Assembly: GCA_012976225.1 (NCBI GenBank)
Contig: JAAVVG010000008.1
Coordinates: 558,001-622,000 of the forward strand
Source: Golubevia sp. BC0850
Lineage: Eukaryota; Basidiomycota; Exobasidiomycetes; Golubeviales; Golubeviaceae
Direction: 5' to 3'
DNA length: 64,000 nucleotides
The notes beneath the pieces were generated by a model. It searched no databases. It had not been told where the DNA came from and worked only from the letters and a program-made list of their open reading frames with translations. Positions 1 through 11,672 of the stretch are shown piece after piece (position 1 is the stretch's first letter; the number at the start of each line of letters is the position of its first letter). The position numbers and the translations under genes are program-made.

Positions 1-437
1 TTGTAAACCTGTTTCCTCGTTCTTCCTTCCGTGAGGAGGTTCTCTCCTCGAGGTTCAAAAACACAGCCTTAGAGATGACATGCTTGAACTCGTGACCTTT
101 AGTTAAAACGCCAGACCCTAGTATCCTAGCCAACAGAAGAGAGGGAATTTGGAAAGCTGTGCAACACGCAGCATGGAAGCGGAGACCGCGTGTTGCTCGA
201 GGATTGGAAGGTGCCGATGCCGCGATTCTCTAGGTACAATCAGTACAAAGGAGCTTGAAATGACGTAGAAAAATCGGGGGTTTACGGAAAAGAACCAGAG
301 GAGGAAATGACTTAAAAGGGCGACGAAAGAGCGGAGAGAAGCAAAATCGTCCCACAAAGGTTCTCATCTTGGCTCTCTTAACCATCTCATCTCAACCACA
401 ACCATCCTAACAACTCAACAAGTACACATCATATCAA
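1..437. other. Upstream flank of stomatin gene
   Basis: No gene is supported here. The last 60 bases before the start at 438 are rich in CA and AAC, which looks like a fungal 5' leader. The rest shows no coding pattern on either strand. Confidence 0.5.
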
Positions 438-2033
438 ATGTCCAGCTCAAACGTATTCGACCATGAAGAGGAAGCTCCTCGTAAAGCAGTTCCAACTCCA
501 AAGCCAGCTGATAATGGTCTTATTACCGTTCAAGTGAGTTCTCGACCTTTTGAGTCATCCTGCGATGCAAGCAGAAGTTACCATCATCTCTCCTTCCTCT
601 TCTCACCTTTCTTTTCGAACTCTCCTCTTCATCTAGCCTTTAAGAAAAGCTGAGTTGCAACCCAGCTACGCCCAAGACCTGGACTATAACAAGGTTGGTG
701 CCTTTGACAGAATGAAAAAGCTCGAAGAGAACTACCTACTGACTCCTTTCCCTTCTTTTCGACCATGCAATCGTTTTATAGGAAAGTGAAGGATTTTACG
801 GATCCATGATCAACTGCATTGGAAGCTTCAGTGGCTGTGAGTAGAGATTGCCAGACTTTTGTTAAAGGGCGCCTCGTTCACCTCCTGACTTAGGAGGTGG
901 GTCTGGTGCCAACCATGTTGAAAGTGCTTGTTGGATGTTTTGAGACTTTCTTGCTGACGAATCTTGCGTCGTCCTCCTCATTTCAGTCTTCGGTCAGTTG
1001 CCATGCTGTTTCTGCTGCCCAAACCCTTTCCAAGAAGTCAAGCAAGGTTCAGTTGGTATCGTTTCCAGGTTTGGGAAAGTCAGATCTACTGTTGATCCAG
1101 GTTTGGTATCAATCAATCCATGCTCTGAATCTCTTAGAGTCGTTGACGTCAAGTGAGTTCCAAGCTCTCTTCACCTCTCCTTTCCTTCTCTCCCTCTCTC
1201 CTGACTTCCGATCTTTCTTTCAAATCACCTCAGAGTTCAAGTCACTCAAATCCCTCAACAGATTGTTATGTCAAAGGACAACGTTAACATCAACATCGAA
1301 TCAGTCCTAGTTTGGTCTATTACCAATCCTTACAGAGGTAGGTCTACGCGAATTTACTCTTGAAACTTCTTCTCCATTCACTCAACCTTTTTTTAACCTT
1401 ATCCAATCCCTATCAATCACAGCAACCTTTAATGTTGGAAACGTCCAGACCGCTTTGATGGAGACCGCACAAACCACTCTCAGAGATGTAGTCGGTGCCA
1501 GAGCTCTTCAAAACGTCGTTTCCGATAGGGAAGGTGTAGCTCATGCCGTCGAAGAGATCGTCGAAGGAGTTGCTGAGAAATGGGGAGTCACTGTCTCTTC
1601 AATCTTGATCAAGGACATCTTATTCTCAAAGGAACTTCAAGAATCTCTTTCTTCTGCTGCTACTCAACGTAGAATCGGAGAGAGTAAAGTCATCGCTGCT
1701 CGTGCTGAAGTCGATGCTGCTAAGTTGATGAGACAGGTGAGCTCTTGTGGGAAAAAGACCTGGAAGAAGAGAGGGGAAGGATCCGTTTCTCTGACCCTCC
1801 ACTTTCTCCTCTCTCTCCCCCTCCAGGCCGCAGATATCTTGGCCTCTCCAGCTGCCATGCAAATCAGACAACTCGAAGCTCTACAGAACATGGCAAGAGG
1901 TTCTGGAACCAAGACCATTTTCGTGCCAATGTCTTTGACTCAAGGCGGAGCCTTCGCTGCCGAAGGATCTTCCTCAACTCAATCTATGGACATGGACAAG
2001 ATCTCTTCCCTCAATCAATTGTCAAACATGTGA
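438..2033 (+). CDS. Stomatin/slipin-family (SPFH, band 7) membrane protein
   Basis: Seven exons keep phase: 438-533, 655-693, 782-836, 987-1152, 1234-1337, 1423-1736, 1827-2033, giving 326 residues. The N-terminus is polar. A Cys-rich segment (PCCFCCPNPF) follows, of the kind that is palmitoylated and membrane-anchored in stomatins. The SPFH core runs from QGSVGIVSRFGKV through NINIESVLVWSITNPY to the coiled-coil region with RRIGESKVIAARAEVDAAKL. Family members scaffold membranes and form oligomers. The gene resembles fungal stomatin-like proteins more than mitochondrial prohibitins because of the Cys cluster and the VDPGLVSINPCSE motif. The last intron (90 nt) is a multiple of three without stops, so its retention would not break the frame. 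Family assignment is firm; cellular location (plasma membrane or endomembrane) is inference. Confidence 0.9.
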
Positions 2034-3096
2034 TTTAACCTCTAACTCGACTCCTCTATTTGCTCCAGTCTATCTTGGTGATGCTGTTCAGCTCCTAAGT
2101 TCCTTTTGTCAAATTAATCGCCTCCTCGACGCCTTCTGCTTTACTTCGAATTCCCATTTTGTGCTCCTTAATATACCGATACTATTCTTTGTAATTAGTG
2201 TTTCAAATTATGTTCCTGATAACGATTCGTTTGCGCATGTCCTCTCCAGACCTTCGATCGTGTGACTCGCTGATTTTCGCTGTATTTTCCAACTGCCCCT
2301 CCGAATCTCAGTTTTTTCAAGACTCTTCGAAAAAGTTTCTCCAGCAAAGGTATACGGTTGGAGGTTTGAAGGTTTTCTGAGGCGTCAAGAAATCGAGGCT
2401 TTCAACCTTAACCATAAACCAACCTCTCTCAAAGCGAGTCATCTGTCTTTTGACTCTCATCCTTATCCTCTCTCTACTTCCTCTTCTACTTCAACTGGAA
2501 AAGATTAATTCTACTCTTGAGATCCGTTCCGCGCCAAGTATTAGACCAGTAACGTCCTGTAGCACTCAAGACCATGGAAAGAAGCGCCCTATCCGAGAAA
2601 GAACTTAGATCGCATCTATGTTGTCATATGGACAAGAATGGGAAAATCGGCAGTAAAGAATGGATAGACGTGACAGTTGTTATCCATCTTCAGAAGCACA
2701 GGTATGACGAAAACGTGATACACATTTACAACATGCACGGCAAGTTATCTTATTTAGCAGTCGTTATGGGTAGAATAGATAAAGGTGATCAGTTGAGACA
2801 TTGGCTGGGGGACATCAATAACTTGACAGCTGATAAAAGCAAAGAAAAGGGCGTTGATGTCCTAATTGGAAGGGAGGTTACGTTGTTAAGTTGTGAAGAA
2901 CGTGGTGGGTGGGAGTCACTCCCTTCCCTCCTCCTTCTGGTTATTCTTTCTAAATTCCTGCAAAATCAAACCAAATCTCGATCAGTTTGGAGAGGGAAGT
3001 TGGAGAAAGCAGAAAGGGAGTCATTTCTCTCCTCCTTGCGCAGTCGAGTCAGCACAGCTGAGTCACCGCAGCTAGAAATTGTTTTCCAATGCGAGC
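2034..3096. other. Intergenic region, stomatin to repeat-protein gene
   Basis: The first 150 bases are pyrimidine-rich and probably the 3' UTR of the stomatin gene. The remainder is the upstream region of the gene at 3233. One open stretch of 187 codons lies inside (2574-3137) but has no recognisable domain, runs into the TATA box of the next gene, and is not accepted as a gene. Confidence 0.4.
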
Positions 3097-3138
3097 CCCC
3101 TTCAGACTTGGAAATGGGCTCCCGAAAAGCTATATAAA
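3097..3138 (+). promoter_or_regulatory. TATA box with upstream stress-type element
   Basis: TATATAAA lies at 3131-3138, about 95 bases before the ATG at 3233, a normal spacing for a regulated fungal promoter. A CCCCT element (the stress response element of yeast) lies at 3097-3101. The leader between TATA and ATG is CT-rich and ends CTCTTCAAAA. The TATA call is good; the CCCCT is short and could be chance. Confidence 0.6.
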
Positions 3139-3232
3139 GCAACCTTGGATCCTCAACTCTGTATTTTTTCTTCCCATCAAAAAATCTCCCCAACATTAAC
3201 TCTTCCGACAACAACTCTCTCACTCTTCAAAA

Positions 3233-3778
3233 ATGTCTTTCTCGTTCAACTCTTCTAACTCCTCCAACTCTTCCAAAAATTCGTTGACTTCAACTTTGGA
3301 CAGCAATTCATCAGCTCCAAAATCAATCGATGAGGTATCTAAGCAATTTTTAAGGGCCTACGGAATGGGTGGAATGTCAATGGACGGACACCGTTCTGGA
3401 CGTCTCGACTTGGTTAAATCCTCAAAATCGTCTTCTAAACTTTCAACTACTGAGACCTCTAGTCAAAGTAAAGATGAAACTGCTGCTGCATTTATCAACA
3501 AGTATGGTTTAGGCGGATTCGGTTACGCTCCAACTCCTTTACCTTACTCATCTAAGCCTAAGAGCAAGGCTCCAAAGGAGAAGAAGACTAAGAACGTCAC
3601 TGCCAAATCTAAGCTTCAAACTTCGGAAAACAGTGACCCCAATAAGGTCGCAAGCGACTTCATTAACAAGTTTGGTTTCCAAGCTGCCTACGCTCCAACT
3701 CCCGTGCCGACTCAATCTTCTGAAAAGAATCCCTCAACCGTTTCTTGGAGGACACTGTTCTCTACTCAGAAAGCTTGA
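3233..3778 (+). CDS. Small repeat protein, family unknown
   Basis: Single-exon gene of 181 residues; the ATG follows a strong TATA promoter. I do not recognise a named family. The protein opens with a low-complexity Ser/Asn tract and then carries three diverged copies of one unit, near residues 33-48, 81-103 and 140-162. Each is an acidic/Ala stretch followed by F-(I/L)-x-x-(Y/F)-G-(M/L/F); the last two continue to YAPTP(L/V)P. Basic Ser/Lys linkers separate the units. There is no signal peptide or membrane segment, so it is probably cytosolic or nuclear and largely disordered. TATA plus stress-type element suggests inducible, high expression, in the manner of small stress proteins. A likely intron sits in the 3' UTR. 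That it is a real gene is likely; its function is unknown. Confidence 0.75.
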   Translation: MSFSFNSSNSSNSSKNSLTSTLDSNSSAPKSIDEVSKQFLRAYGMGGMSMDGHRSGRLDLVKSSKSSSKLSTTETSSQSKDETAAAFINKYGLGGFGYAPTPLPYSSKPKSKAPKEKKTKNVTAKSKLQTSENSDPNKVASDFINKFGFQAAYAPTPVPTQSSEKNPSTVSWRTLFSTQKA

Positions 3779-3811
3779 GAGACTTCTTGTTAACTCTTTG
3801 TCTTCTTACTG

Positions 3812-3892
3812 GTGAGTATCTAATCTATGTGTGTGACCGTCACTTGCCCATCGACAGCATCTAATCGCGTTACTTCTCTGACTCTCTTTCAG
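3812..3892 (+). other. Probable 3' UTR intron
   Basis: Starts GTGAGTATC 34 bases after the stop codon of the repeat-protein gene and ends in a pyrimidine tract plus CAG at 3892 (81 nt). Both sites fit the consensus used by coding introns in this window. It lies outside the reading frame, so it is called as an untranslated-region intron. Confidence 0.5.
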
Positions 3893-4001
3893 GACCTACC
3901 TTCGTCTACTCATACATTCTACAGTGCCTTTCCAATCTAACAATTGGAACCCACTTACGTCATCGGTCACGTCAACCTCACGCCTTTGTGCATGGTCAGC
4001 G

Positions 4002-4039
4002 TTCTTCCACGGTCAACCTCTTCTTCCACGGTCAACCTC
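4002..4039. repeat. 19-bp direct tandem duplication
   Basis: The unit TTCTTCCACGGTCAACCTC occurs twice head to tail (4002-4020 and 4021-4039), and a partial copy CACGTCAACCTC lies about 30 bases upstream. The surrounding 3893-4540 is otherwise pyrimidine-rich intergenic DNA before TFIIF alpha with no supported gene. Confidence 0.85.
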
Positions 4040-4540
4040 TAAGGTTTCTAATCCTTTCCAGGCTCCGTATCTGGTGGTTCTACTTTAGTCAATACTCGCT
4101 ATGGTGCGATAGACTTCAAGACCTCAATTGCTTTGGAATGGCAATCGACTTCGCGGATCATTTCTGTCGACGGAGCTTTCATTCCAAGTCTCTATAGTAC
4201 TTCATCTTCTCTCTCGCTCCTCGGGATTGAAGACAGTTTGCTCAAATTTTATTCAAGTTTCGTGCTTTGAATCTTTTTTTCTCTTCTTTGTATCAATCAT
4301 CTCTACCCTTCGCCACCCCCCTTTTCTCTACGCTTCGTTTGTCACGCTCTTTCCCTTTTCCCTTCCCTTCCCTTCCGATCGCTTCTTTAGATCTTGTAAT
4401 AGTTGACAGCTCTTCCAAATTTCGTCAACATCTGTTGGATAGAATGAGAGCGTTGCCAGTCTGAACTCCGAAGCTGGAACGCTCAAAAGGGAGAATCGAA
4501 TATCTCGACTTCCTCTACCCAAACAACAGCATCTTATGGA

Positions 4541-7364
4541 ATGGCGTCAAATCAGGTGGTCATCAAAAAGGAAGATCCAGATGATGATCTTCCACTTAAT
4601 AACATCAACAACAATCGATCTTCCAGACCAACAGTTAACGTAAAGACTGAACCATCTGATGCAGCAGCACCTTCTAAGAGCAAGACCACCTATAGAGATT
4701 TCCCAATCTTTTCCTCAGCTCCAACTGAAGCTCTCTCTCATATCATGAGATTCGATTCTCATCTTCAAATAGATCCTTCTTCTTCAACTCAATTCATTCA
4801 CCCTTTGAAGTTAAACAGAAAGAGAGAACCAAGATTGAAACAGAAAGATCCTCAAGGTGGAGAGATTGTTTTGGATAGATGGGGCAAACAGTTGTTGGAA
4901 GAGGCTAAGCCTATGATTTGGCCTAGAGATCCTAAAGAATTGCAAAGGATAGAGGCTCAGTTGAAGGCTATGGATGATAGGAAGTGAGTACTGGATCTGA
5001 ATGCAGAGGAAGCAAGCAAGAGAGGATGCAGATGGGTGGCTACTGCTGGGTTCAGAAGCTACTGCTTCCTCCAGTTTTTCATCTATGAATTCAGTAGGAA
5101 CTATGAATTGAAAGGAGGGAGTCTCGCTGGTCTCCCTTCCCCGTGACAGAGAGGTAGTTCCAAGTCCAAGTAGATCAGCTCAGTCTGACTTACCTCCTCT
5201 CCCTGTGTGCCCCTTTACTCCTCTCCTATCGTAGATCCAAGCTAGCAGACGAGTCTTTGATCGCTCCTGGAGCTCTACGTAACAGCAAGAAGAATGCCTT
5301 CCAGAAGAAAACCAAAGAAGTCCACAAGGCCTCAACAGCAGCTCGTAGAGTTCATAACATGGAATATCATCCTTGGGTTCTAGAAGATGATGAGACCTCA
5401 CAGAACTGGGAAAGTGCAATTGCACCTCCTAAAGCTGGAATCGATGCTCTTAGAGAAGCTTACAAGAACGGGAAGCTGAAGGAAATGGTAGATGCTAGAG
5501 TCAGTGAAGCTGCTGCTTCCGCTAATGGTTTAGCTTCAGAAGGTGGAAAACCGAAATTTGAGAAGGCTGACACTTCGGACTCGATTATGAGAACTGAGGA
5601 ATCTAGAGGTGAAAATCCTTGGATTGGAAAGCTGGAAGGAGAAGCTGAGAATGCTGCTTCAGGTTACGCTCTCTTTGTCTTTGATGATAGAAGTTCAGGT
5701 GCTTTCAAATTAGTCCCCGTCAGTCGACAGTACAAGTTCATGCAGAAACCTAAACATTCTAAGTTGACTGCAGATGAAGCTGAGAAGCAGGTGAGTAATG
5801 AGTAACGAAGGATCGTGATAGCGTATTTCCTTCCATCTAACATCCATCTTCTCGACTCTTCTTTGTTTGAATCTCAGTTTGAAAAGGCTCAAAAGGCAGG
5901 AATGAGTCGTTGGGCTGCCCGTCCAGATGCTCCAGGCTCAGGCGGCAAAGTCAAATCCGAAAAGGTCGATCCGAGCTCCTCTCCAATGGCTCTACCAACT
6001 GGAGGTAGCTCGCGTGACAGATTGAGACAAACCTTAGCATGGGTCTCTGCATCTCCTGGATCTAGAGGTGGTGGAAGGAAGTTGATGGCCGTTAGAGGAA
6101 GGGACAGAGGTGGAAGTGACGATGAGGGGAAGAGAAGAAGGGTGAGTTGCCTAGAATCTATTCGTTTCTACTTCTCGGTCTTGAACTGTCTCATCAAAAA
6201 AGTACGCTATTATGTATAGAAACTGACTCGACTCGACTCGTTTCGTTTCCCTGCCACAGAACGACGACGACACTTTCGGAGAGCTAGACTTCGAGGAAGA
6301 CTGGGCTGACGATGAAGAACGTATGGAAGGAGACAATGCTCTGGATGAAGAAGAAGCCAAAGAGTTGGAAGACAAAGTGAAGAGAGAGATGGCAAAAGCT
6401 GAAAGATCTTCGGATGACGAAGATGAGGAAGAGAATGAAGATGATCAAGTCAATGGAACCAAGAAACAGTTGAAGAAGATGATGAAGGCCTTAGGAAAAG
6501 CTACTGGTAACGATGCTTACGAGTCTGATGAAGATAAGAATCCCTACCTTAGCGTGAGTTTCATGATTGTCGTCCGAAACGAAAATGGAGGCGCTAGTGC
6601 TGATCAGAACCTTTTCTTCCTTTCCTTTTCTTTCTTAGGAATCTGACGAAGACTCCGATATGGAAGCCATCACGAACCCAGAGAAAGCTTTGGCCAAAGC
6701 TCGTGAAGCCAGAGAACAACGAGAGAGAGAAGCTGCTAAAGAAGCGGCAGCAAACGCAAAACTTCAGAACTCTCGAAGCGGAGCTGGTACACCTGGGAAC
6801 GACAAGTCTTCTAAACCTTCAGCTTCATCAACTTCAAACCCAGTCAAGAAGCACGGATCTCATGCTCCTGGCGCAGGACACGCCAGTGTAGCTCACAGAG
6901 CCACTTCTCCTTCCAGAACCACAGGTCCTCGTCCTTCTGGAGGAAGTGCCTCTGCCTCCAAGAGCGGTAGTAGATCTTCTAGCCCAACTGCAGATGCTGC
7001 TCCCTCTTCAACAGGTCAGAAACGGAAATCTACCAGCGCAACTACTGGTGGCGATTCTTCCAAGAGAGTCAAGACTGGAGATGGAAGTGGAAGCGGTTCT
7101 AATTCTCCAAACAGAGCTAATTCTCCTTTGGGATCTCCTAGAGCTGGCTCTCCTGTTCAGAGAGTACCTGCCAATGATATCGAGAGAAGTCTTATTCAGC
7201 TCGTCAGAGACGGAGAAGCCGCAACCATCAAAGAATGTCTGGCCTTCTTCAGTCAAAGGTTAAAGAAGGGAGAAATCTCGAAGGATGATTTCACAGCTGC
7301 TTTTGGGAAAGTTCTTTCAGTCGACAAGACTAATAAAACTTTGAAGGTCAAAGATGGCTACTGA
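4541..7364 (+). CDS. TFG1: Transcription initiation factor IIF, alpha subunit (RAP74/Tfg1)
   Basis: Five exons in phase: 4541-4983, 5235-5790, 5878-6141, 6260-6553, 6639-7364, giving 760 residues. The N-terminal dimerisation barrel is recognisable from DFPIFSSAP and FIHPLKLNRK through GYALFVFDDRSSGAFKLVP and RQYKFMQKP, the part that pairs with TFIIF beta. The middle is acidic (FGELDFEEDWADDEER onward), then basic and Ser/Pro-rich, as in all RAP74 proteins. The last ~70 residues form the winged helix (DIERSLIQLVRDGEA to the C-terminus) that binds the FCP1 phosphatase. Three psi-K-x-E motifs (Lys9, Lys35, Lys359) are candidate SUMO sites. The protein works in the nucleus with RNA polymerase II at initiation and elongation. 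Start chosen as the first ATG in a frame that holds through all junctions. Confidence 0.95.
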
Positions 7365-7531
7365 GATTTTAGATCATGTCGTTTCGCTTTTGCTTCCATT
7401 TGTAATTCACACTTTCAAACTGAACTTCTGCCTTATTTCTTCAATTCGCAAAACGGAAGGGGTGAATTGTGAATTTGAATTGGAACTATGATGTGTGAAT
7501 AGTGTGTGAATAGTGATTTACAAGGTATCTC

Positions 7532-10500
7532 TCATCTCCTTCCACTGGCGGTTCTGTTGATGTTGCTCTGCGCTTGATTTCCAGCTCTTCTTCCCACACC
7601 TCCAGTAGCAGGTGAAGTAGGTCTGATTGGAGTATTAGAACCGCTATGTCCAGTTCCACTTTGACCGATATGAAGACCGAAGAAAGAAGGGGAAGTTTGA
7701 GAAGGATTCGAGAGGTCTAAAGCTGATGATCCAGAACCCGCAGCATTCCTAGCTTGAGGTCTGAAAGAAGAAGGAGCATTGACGTTTGAAGGGTTCCTTG
7801 AGCTAGAAGCGGTATTGGTAGAGTTTGCTCCAATCGAGGCTTTCCTTCTAGCTGCAGCTTGTTGGGCAGAAGAGGGAGTCCTAGTTCCACCACGTTGGTT
7901 CGAAGAGTTCGTCGTGACATCTTCATCAACGACTCCTCCTGATTGATTTGAACCTAATCTCCGAGCTTTCTCGTGACGAGCTTGGACAGATCTGAAATGA
8001 GTCAAGAGTTCGTTCCACCTGACTTCTTCCCTAGCTGCTGATGCGAATTTGCTCCTGGTAGAACTGGTGTTTCCTCCTGTGGCAGAGCTGGCTCCAGAAC
8101 CGGTAGAAGAGGAAGTAGATCCGCGAGGGTTGGTGTGGAGGAAACCCATCGAACTGACCGCACCCAATCGATTCCTAAGAACACTGAAGGCAGAACTCTG
8201 AGGCAGCAGCATGAGAAGGCCGTAGAGAGTCTTGAAGAGAAATGGATTCTTCTCTGGCTCCAGGAGCTGGAGTCTTAGGAAAGTGAAGATCGGACTCTCC
8301 AGGAGCTGCACCAACTTGTCGACCTGGATCAGAAGACTGACTGTGATCTCCAGGTCGGCGAAGATGTGAAGTAGAGAAGAAGCGGCTTCGTAGGCTTGAG
8401 CTAGTAGACACAGAGAAAGTGTAGCAACAGCATTGTGAGACCATGATCGATAGAGTATCACGAATAGCTGAGCTCCTTCTCTCGCAGCGGCAGCGCTATT
8501 GACAGCGCCGTTCCCACCTCCTCCTAAAGTTCCACTTCCGTCCAGGTTCTTGAGTCTCCTCCTGAATTCTGAAAGCTCTGGACTAGTGAGAAGAATGATG
8601 TTGAGAGTTTGAACCATGATGCTTGCGAATTCCAGATCCTCGTCCTTTTCCAAGATCTCAGCCAATGTCCTGAAGATTCGATCCGTGTTGAGACTGACGC
8701 AGAGCTGTCGAATGATAAGACTTCCTCTAGTTTCTAGTAGTCTTCGATCCGTACTGAAGAGGCTCAGAAGATCTGCCATGAAGGAGTGGAAGTAGGCATC
8801 CTCAGAAGCACTGCTGATCTGAGCCAAAAGACGAAGATCGCATCGCACTACATCGTCCGAAGGATCTGAAAGTGTCTTCAGAAGAGCCGGGAATGTCCCA
8901 TCGTTCATAGCTAAGATCTTTCGAGGAGCCTTTCGATGCAGCATGAGGAGCCATTCCAAAGAAGACACTCTCGTTTCGGCGTGTGCGTCTAGAAGCTGAA
9001 GAGTCAAAACGTTGACAGTCTCCGAGTAGTTGAAAGGATCGGCCGCTGGAAGAGCGGTCGGTTCACTCGACGGACTTAGATCCGGGATACCGTCCAGTCC
9101 AGCAAGTTGAGGAGATAACGGAGGAGAGCGAACAAGGCCTCTTCGCTGCTGTTGCTGTTGAGAAACTGAAGGGCTGGGTATTCTTGCGATCTTGTCCTTA
9201 TCCTTGTCCTTCACAGAAGGAGCAGTAGAGGCAGTAGCGACGTTCTGAGAGGGGACAGTAGCTGGAGCTGGGAGCTGTTGGATGACTCTGTAGAGGTTGA
9301 TGTTGGTGGAGCTGGCTGCAGAAGCGATCGTTGGCCGGTGATGGGCCAGAGAAGGCAGAATGGCTGGGATGAGCCTAGGAGTGAAAGGTACCACCACGCT
9401 CTTGACGACTAGAAGGAATTCAGCTATCCACTGCAGAGTGGTTGCTTGAACCTCTTCCTCTGCGAAAAGAAAGGGGCGCAGGAGAAAATGGTCAGTAAGT
9501 GAGCGGAGCTTAAGTTCTTTCCCCACCTCATTAGGAGACCCACCTGGATAAAGGATATGCCGAATCAGAATCTCAATGATAGCAGCATGATCTATCCTGA
9601 CCTCTTGACCTGGAACCCAGACAGAATCCTCCCTTTCCTCATCCCCGTCTTCCTGCTCTTGATGATAGCCCTCTTCTCCATCTTCCGCTTCGATCTCGTC
9701 ATCCTCTTCTCCTTTCTGTTCATCCGTTCCTTGCTGATCCTCTGTTTCTCTATCGATGACGGAACCGCTTTCACTTCGAGCACTACCTCCATCGATAGTG
9801 TCGGCAGTAGAAGGTCTGGCAGAGAGAGATTGTTTCGTAGGACTTGTGCTTCTGGGAATCTTTGAAGTGGAAGGAGAAGGTTCTCTTGTAGAAATTTCAT
9901 CGTCTTCAGTTGATTCTAGATCCGAAGGATTGGTTCCCTTTCTACCTCTCTGTTCTCTTTTCTTCTCCTTAGCTTGAGATTTACTACTCTCTTTTTCGAA
10001 TCTCTTGAGTTCCCTTTCCTTTCTCCTTTCCTCTCTTCTTTCTCTTCGTTCCTCTCTTTCGGCTCTTTGAACTCCATTCTTCTCCCTCTCTTCCTCAGCC
10101 TCTCTAATCTCTCTCAAGAAATCCGCCAAAACGTTGGAAGTAGCGATCCTGACATCAGTATTCGGATCTGAAAGATATTTGAACAATCCGTCCAAGAAGG
10201 AAGGAAGAAAAGAGACCAATTCCAACGAGGGTACCGAATCGAGAACAGTAATCCAAGAAACCAGATAATTCCGAGTAAAGGGAGAAATCACGTACATTCT
10301 CTCTGAAAGTAGGGGAATGAATCGAGCTAGAGAGAAAGTTCGGTTCATAGCTGTTGCCTCTTGATCAGCGTTTGCTTCTGCATCTCCAGAAATCGTTTGG
10401 GAGAAGTTATGAGCCTTTTCTCTGGCTACGTCTAGTTCTGCTCCAGCTCCTGTGAAACCATCCTTGGAATCTTGTCTGGCTCGAATTAAGGCGATGTCTT

Positions 10501-11521
10501 GATAGGAGGAAACGTAGAATGGAGCTGCTTCACAGACAATGTCTTTGAGTAATCGATCTAGAAGTTCAGCTCCGTTCTTGACTGAGATTTCAGTGTCTGC
10601 TGCGAGCTGGGGGTTTGAATTGGAGGATAAGATTAGAGGTTAGAGGGATGAGGGGAGGGGAGATGATCTTGGACCGACTCACCTTCGAAAGAGCATCGAA
10701 GATCTCGTTGAAATAGATGAGAATTTCTCCTTTGCAGACTTTGGCGATGTTGTAAAATGACTCGCAAGCGAAGTATCTGGAAGGAAGTGTGAGGGTAAAG
10801 AGTGCCAGAGATAAGCTGCAGCTCCAACAGATTAAGACCCAGTTCTTCCGCCACTTTCGAGCGTGTTCTGAGTCGAACATCTCAGCTACTTTCTAGACTA
10901 GATCTCGATAGCATCTTCTTTGGGGTTGAACGTCCTCTTGCAGATGCTTCCCTCTCCTCCCCTCTCCCTTCTACTTGCTTCCCACGTCTCCTTTCAATCC
11001 TCCTCTTTCAATCTCCATCAGCTCACCTAATCTTTCCATCAGCATCACCGAAGCAAGCCAAGATTGGCCTGACAATCTGTTCCAAATAGGGAGCTATCTC
11101 GACTCCAAGAGCAATTCCGATTCCAGCTAGACCAATCAGACCTCCATTCCTAGCATTGACGTTAGCTGGAGAAGATGAAGAGAGTAGAGCACATAGCTGT
11201 TGAACTATCAGAGAGATTCTTGAATGATCTCCACGAAGTAGGCACTCTCGAACTTGCCTGGTTTAAGAGGATAGGAGGGGATGGAGATGGTTAGCTCGGA
11301 TGTGATGGCATCTTCATGATTTCTCGATTGAATTCTCACTTTTCTAAATCTAAAGTTGCAGCTTTACGTTTGTCGTAAACTCTGTCTAACAAAGCTTTGT
11401 GAAGAGCTGGATCTGAAAAGGGGGGCAAGGGATAGAAGTAGATTTGAGTTAGCTCGTGGCTGGTGGCTGGTGGAATGGATGATGGCTTGGCCTGGATTGA
11501 ATTGAAGACAGACTAACCCAT
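7532..11521 (-). CDS. VAC14: VAC14, scaffold of the PI(3,5)P2 kinase complex
   Basis: Six exons from high to low coordinate: 11521-11518, 11412-11340, 11257-11027, 10776-10683, 10606-9544, 9459-7532; 1,130 residues. The first coding exon holds only ATGG. HEAT repeats begin at once (LHKALLDRVYDKRKAATLDLE; the Vac14 N-terminus is conserved) and continue through YFACESFYNIAKVCKGEI. The C-terminal core ends with RFRSVQARHEKAR, followed by about 150 Ser/Asn/Gly-rich residues not usual in the family. A long, highly charged insertion (RE/ER repeats, then acidic) separates HEAT blocks, and a five-Gln run occurs later. Vac14 holds Fab1 kinase and Fig4 phosphatase on the vacuole. The 84-nt intron at 9460-9543 is stop-free and in frame, so its retention would add 28 residues. 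Confidence 0.93.
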
Positions 11522-11672
11522 GATCGAACTAGATCTAGATGCAGATCTCTTCTGAATGCAGCTTGGAGATCCTTGGTTGCGGAGAGTTGAAGCAAAGGGA
11601 GAGCAACTGCGATAAGACTCAAAGCCATGAAATTCTTTCTTCTTTCCCATTACATCACTCTTTCTTTGGGCT

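Noticed and set aside
2574-3137. Open stretch of 187 codons upstream of the repeat-protein gene
   Set aside because: No domain, no splice partner, and it ends inside the TATA box of the next gene. Kept out as a chance frame, though it looks mildly protein-like.
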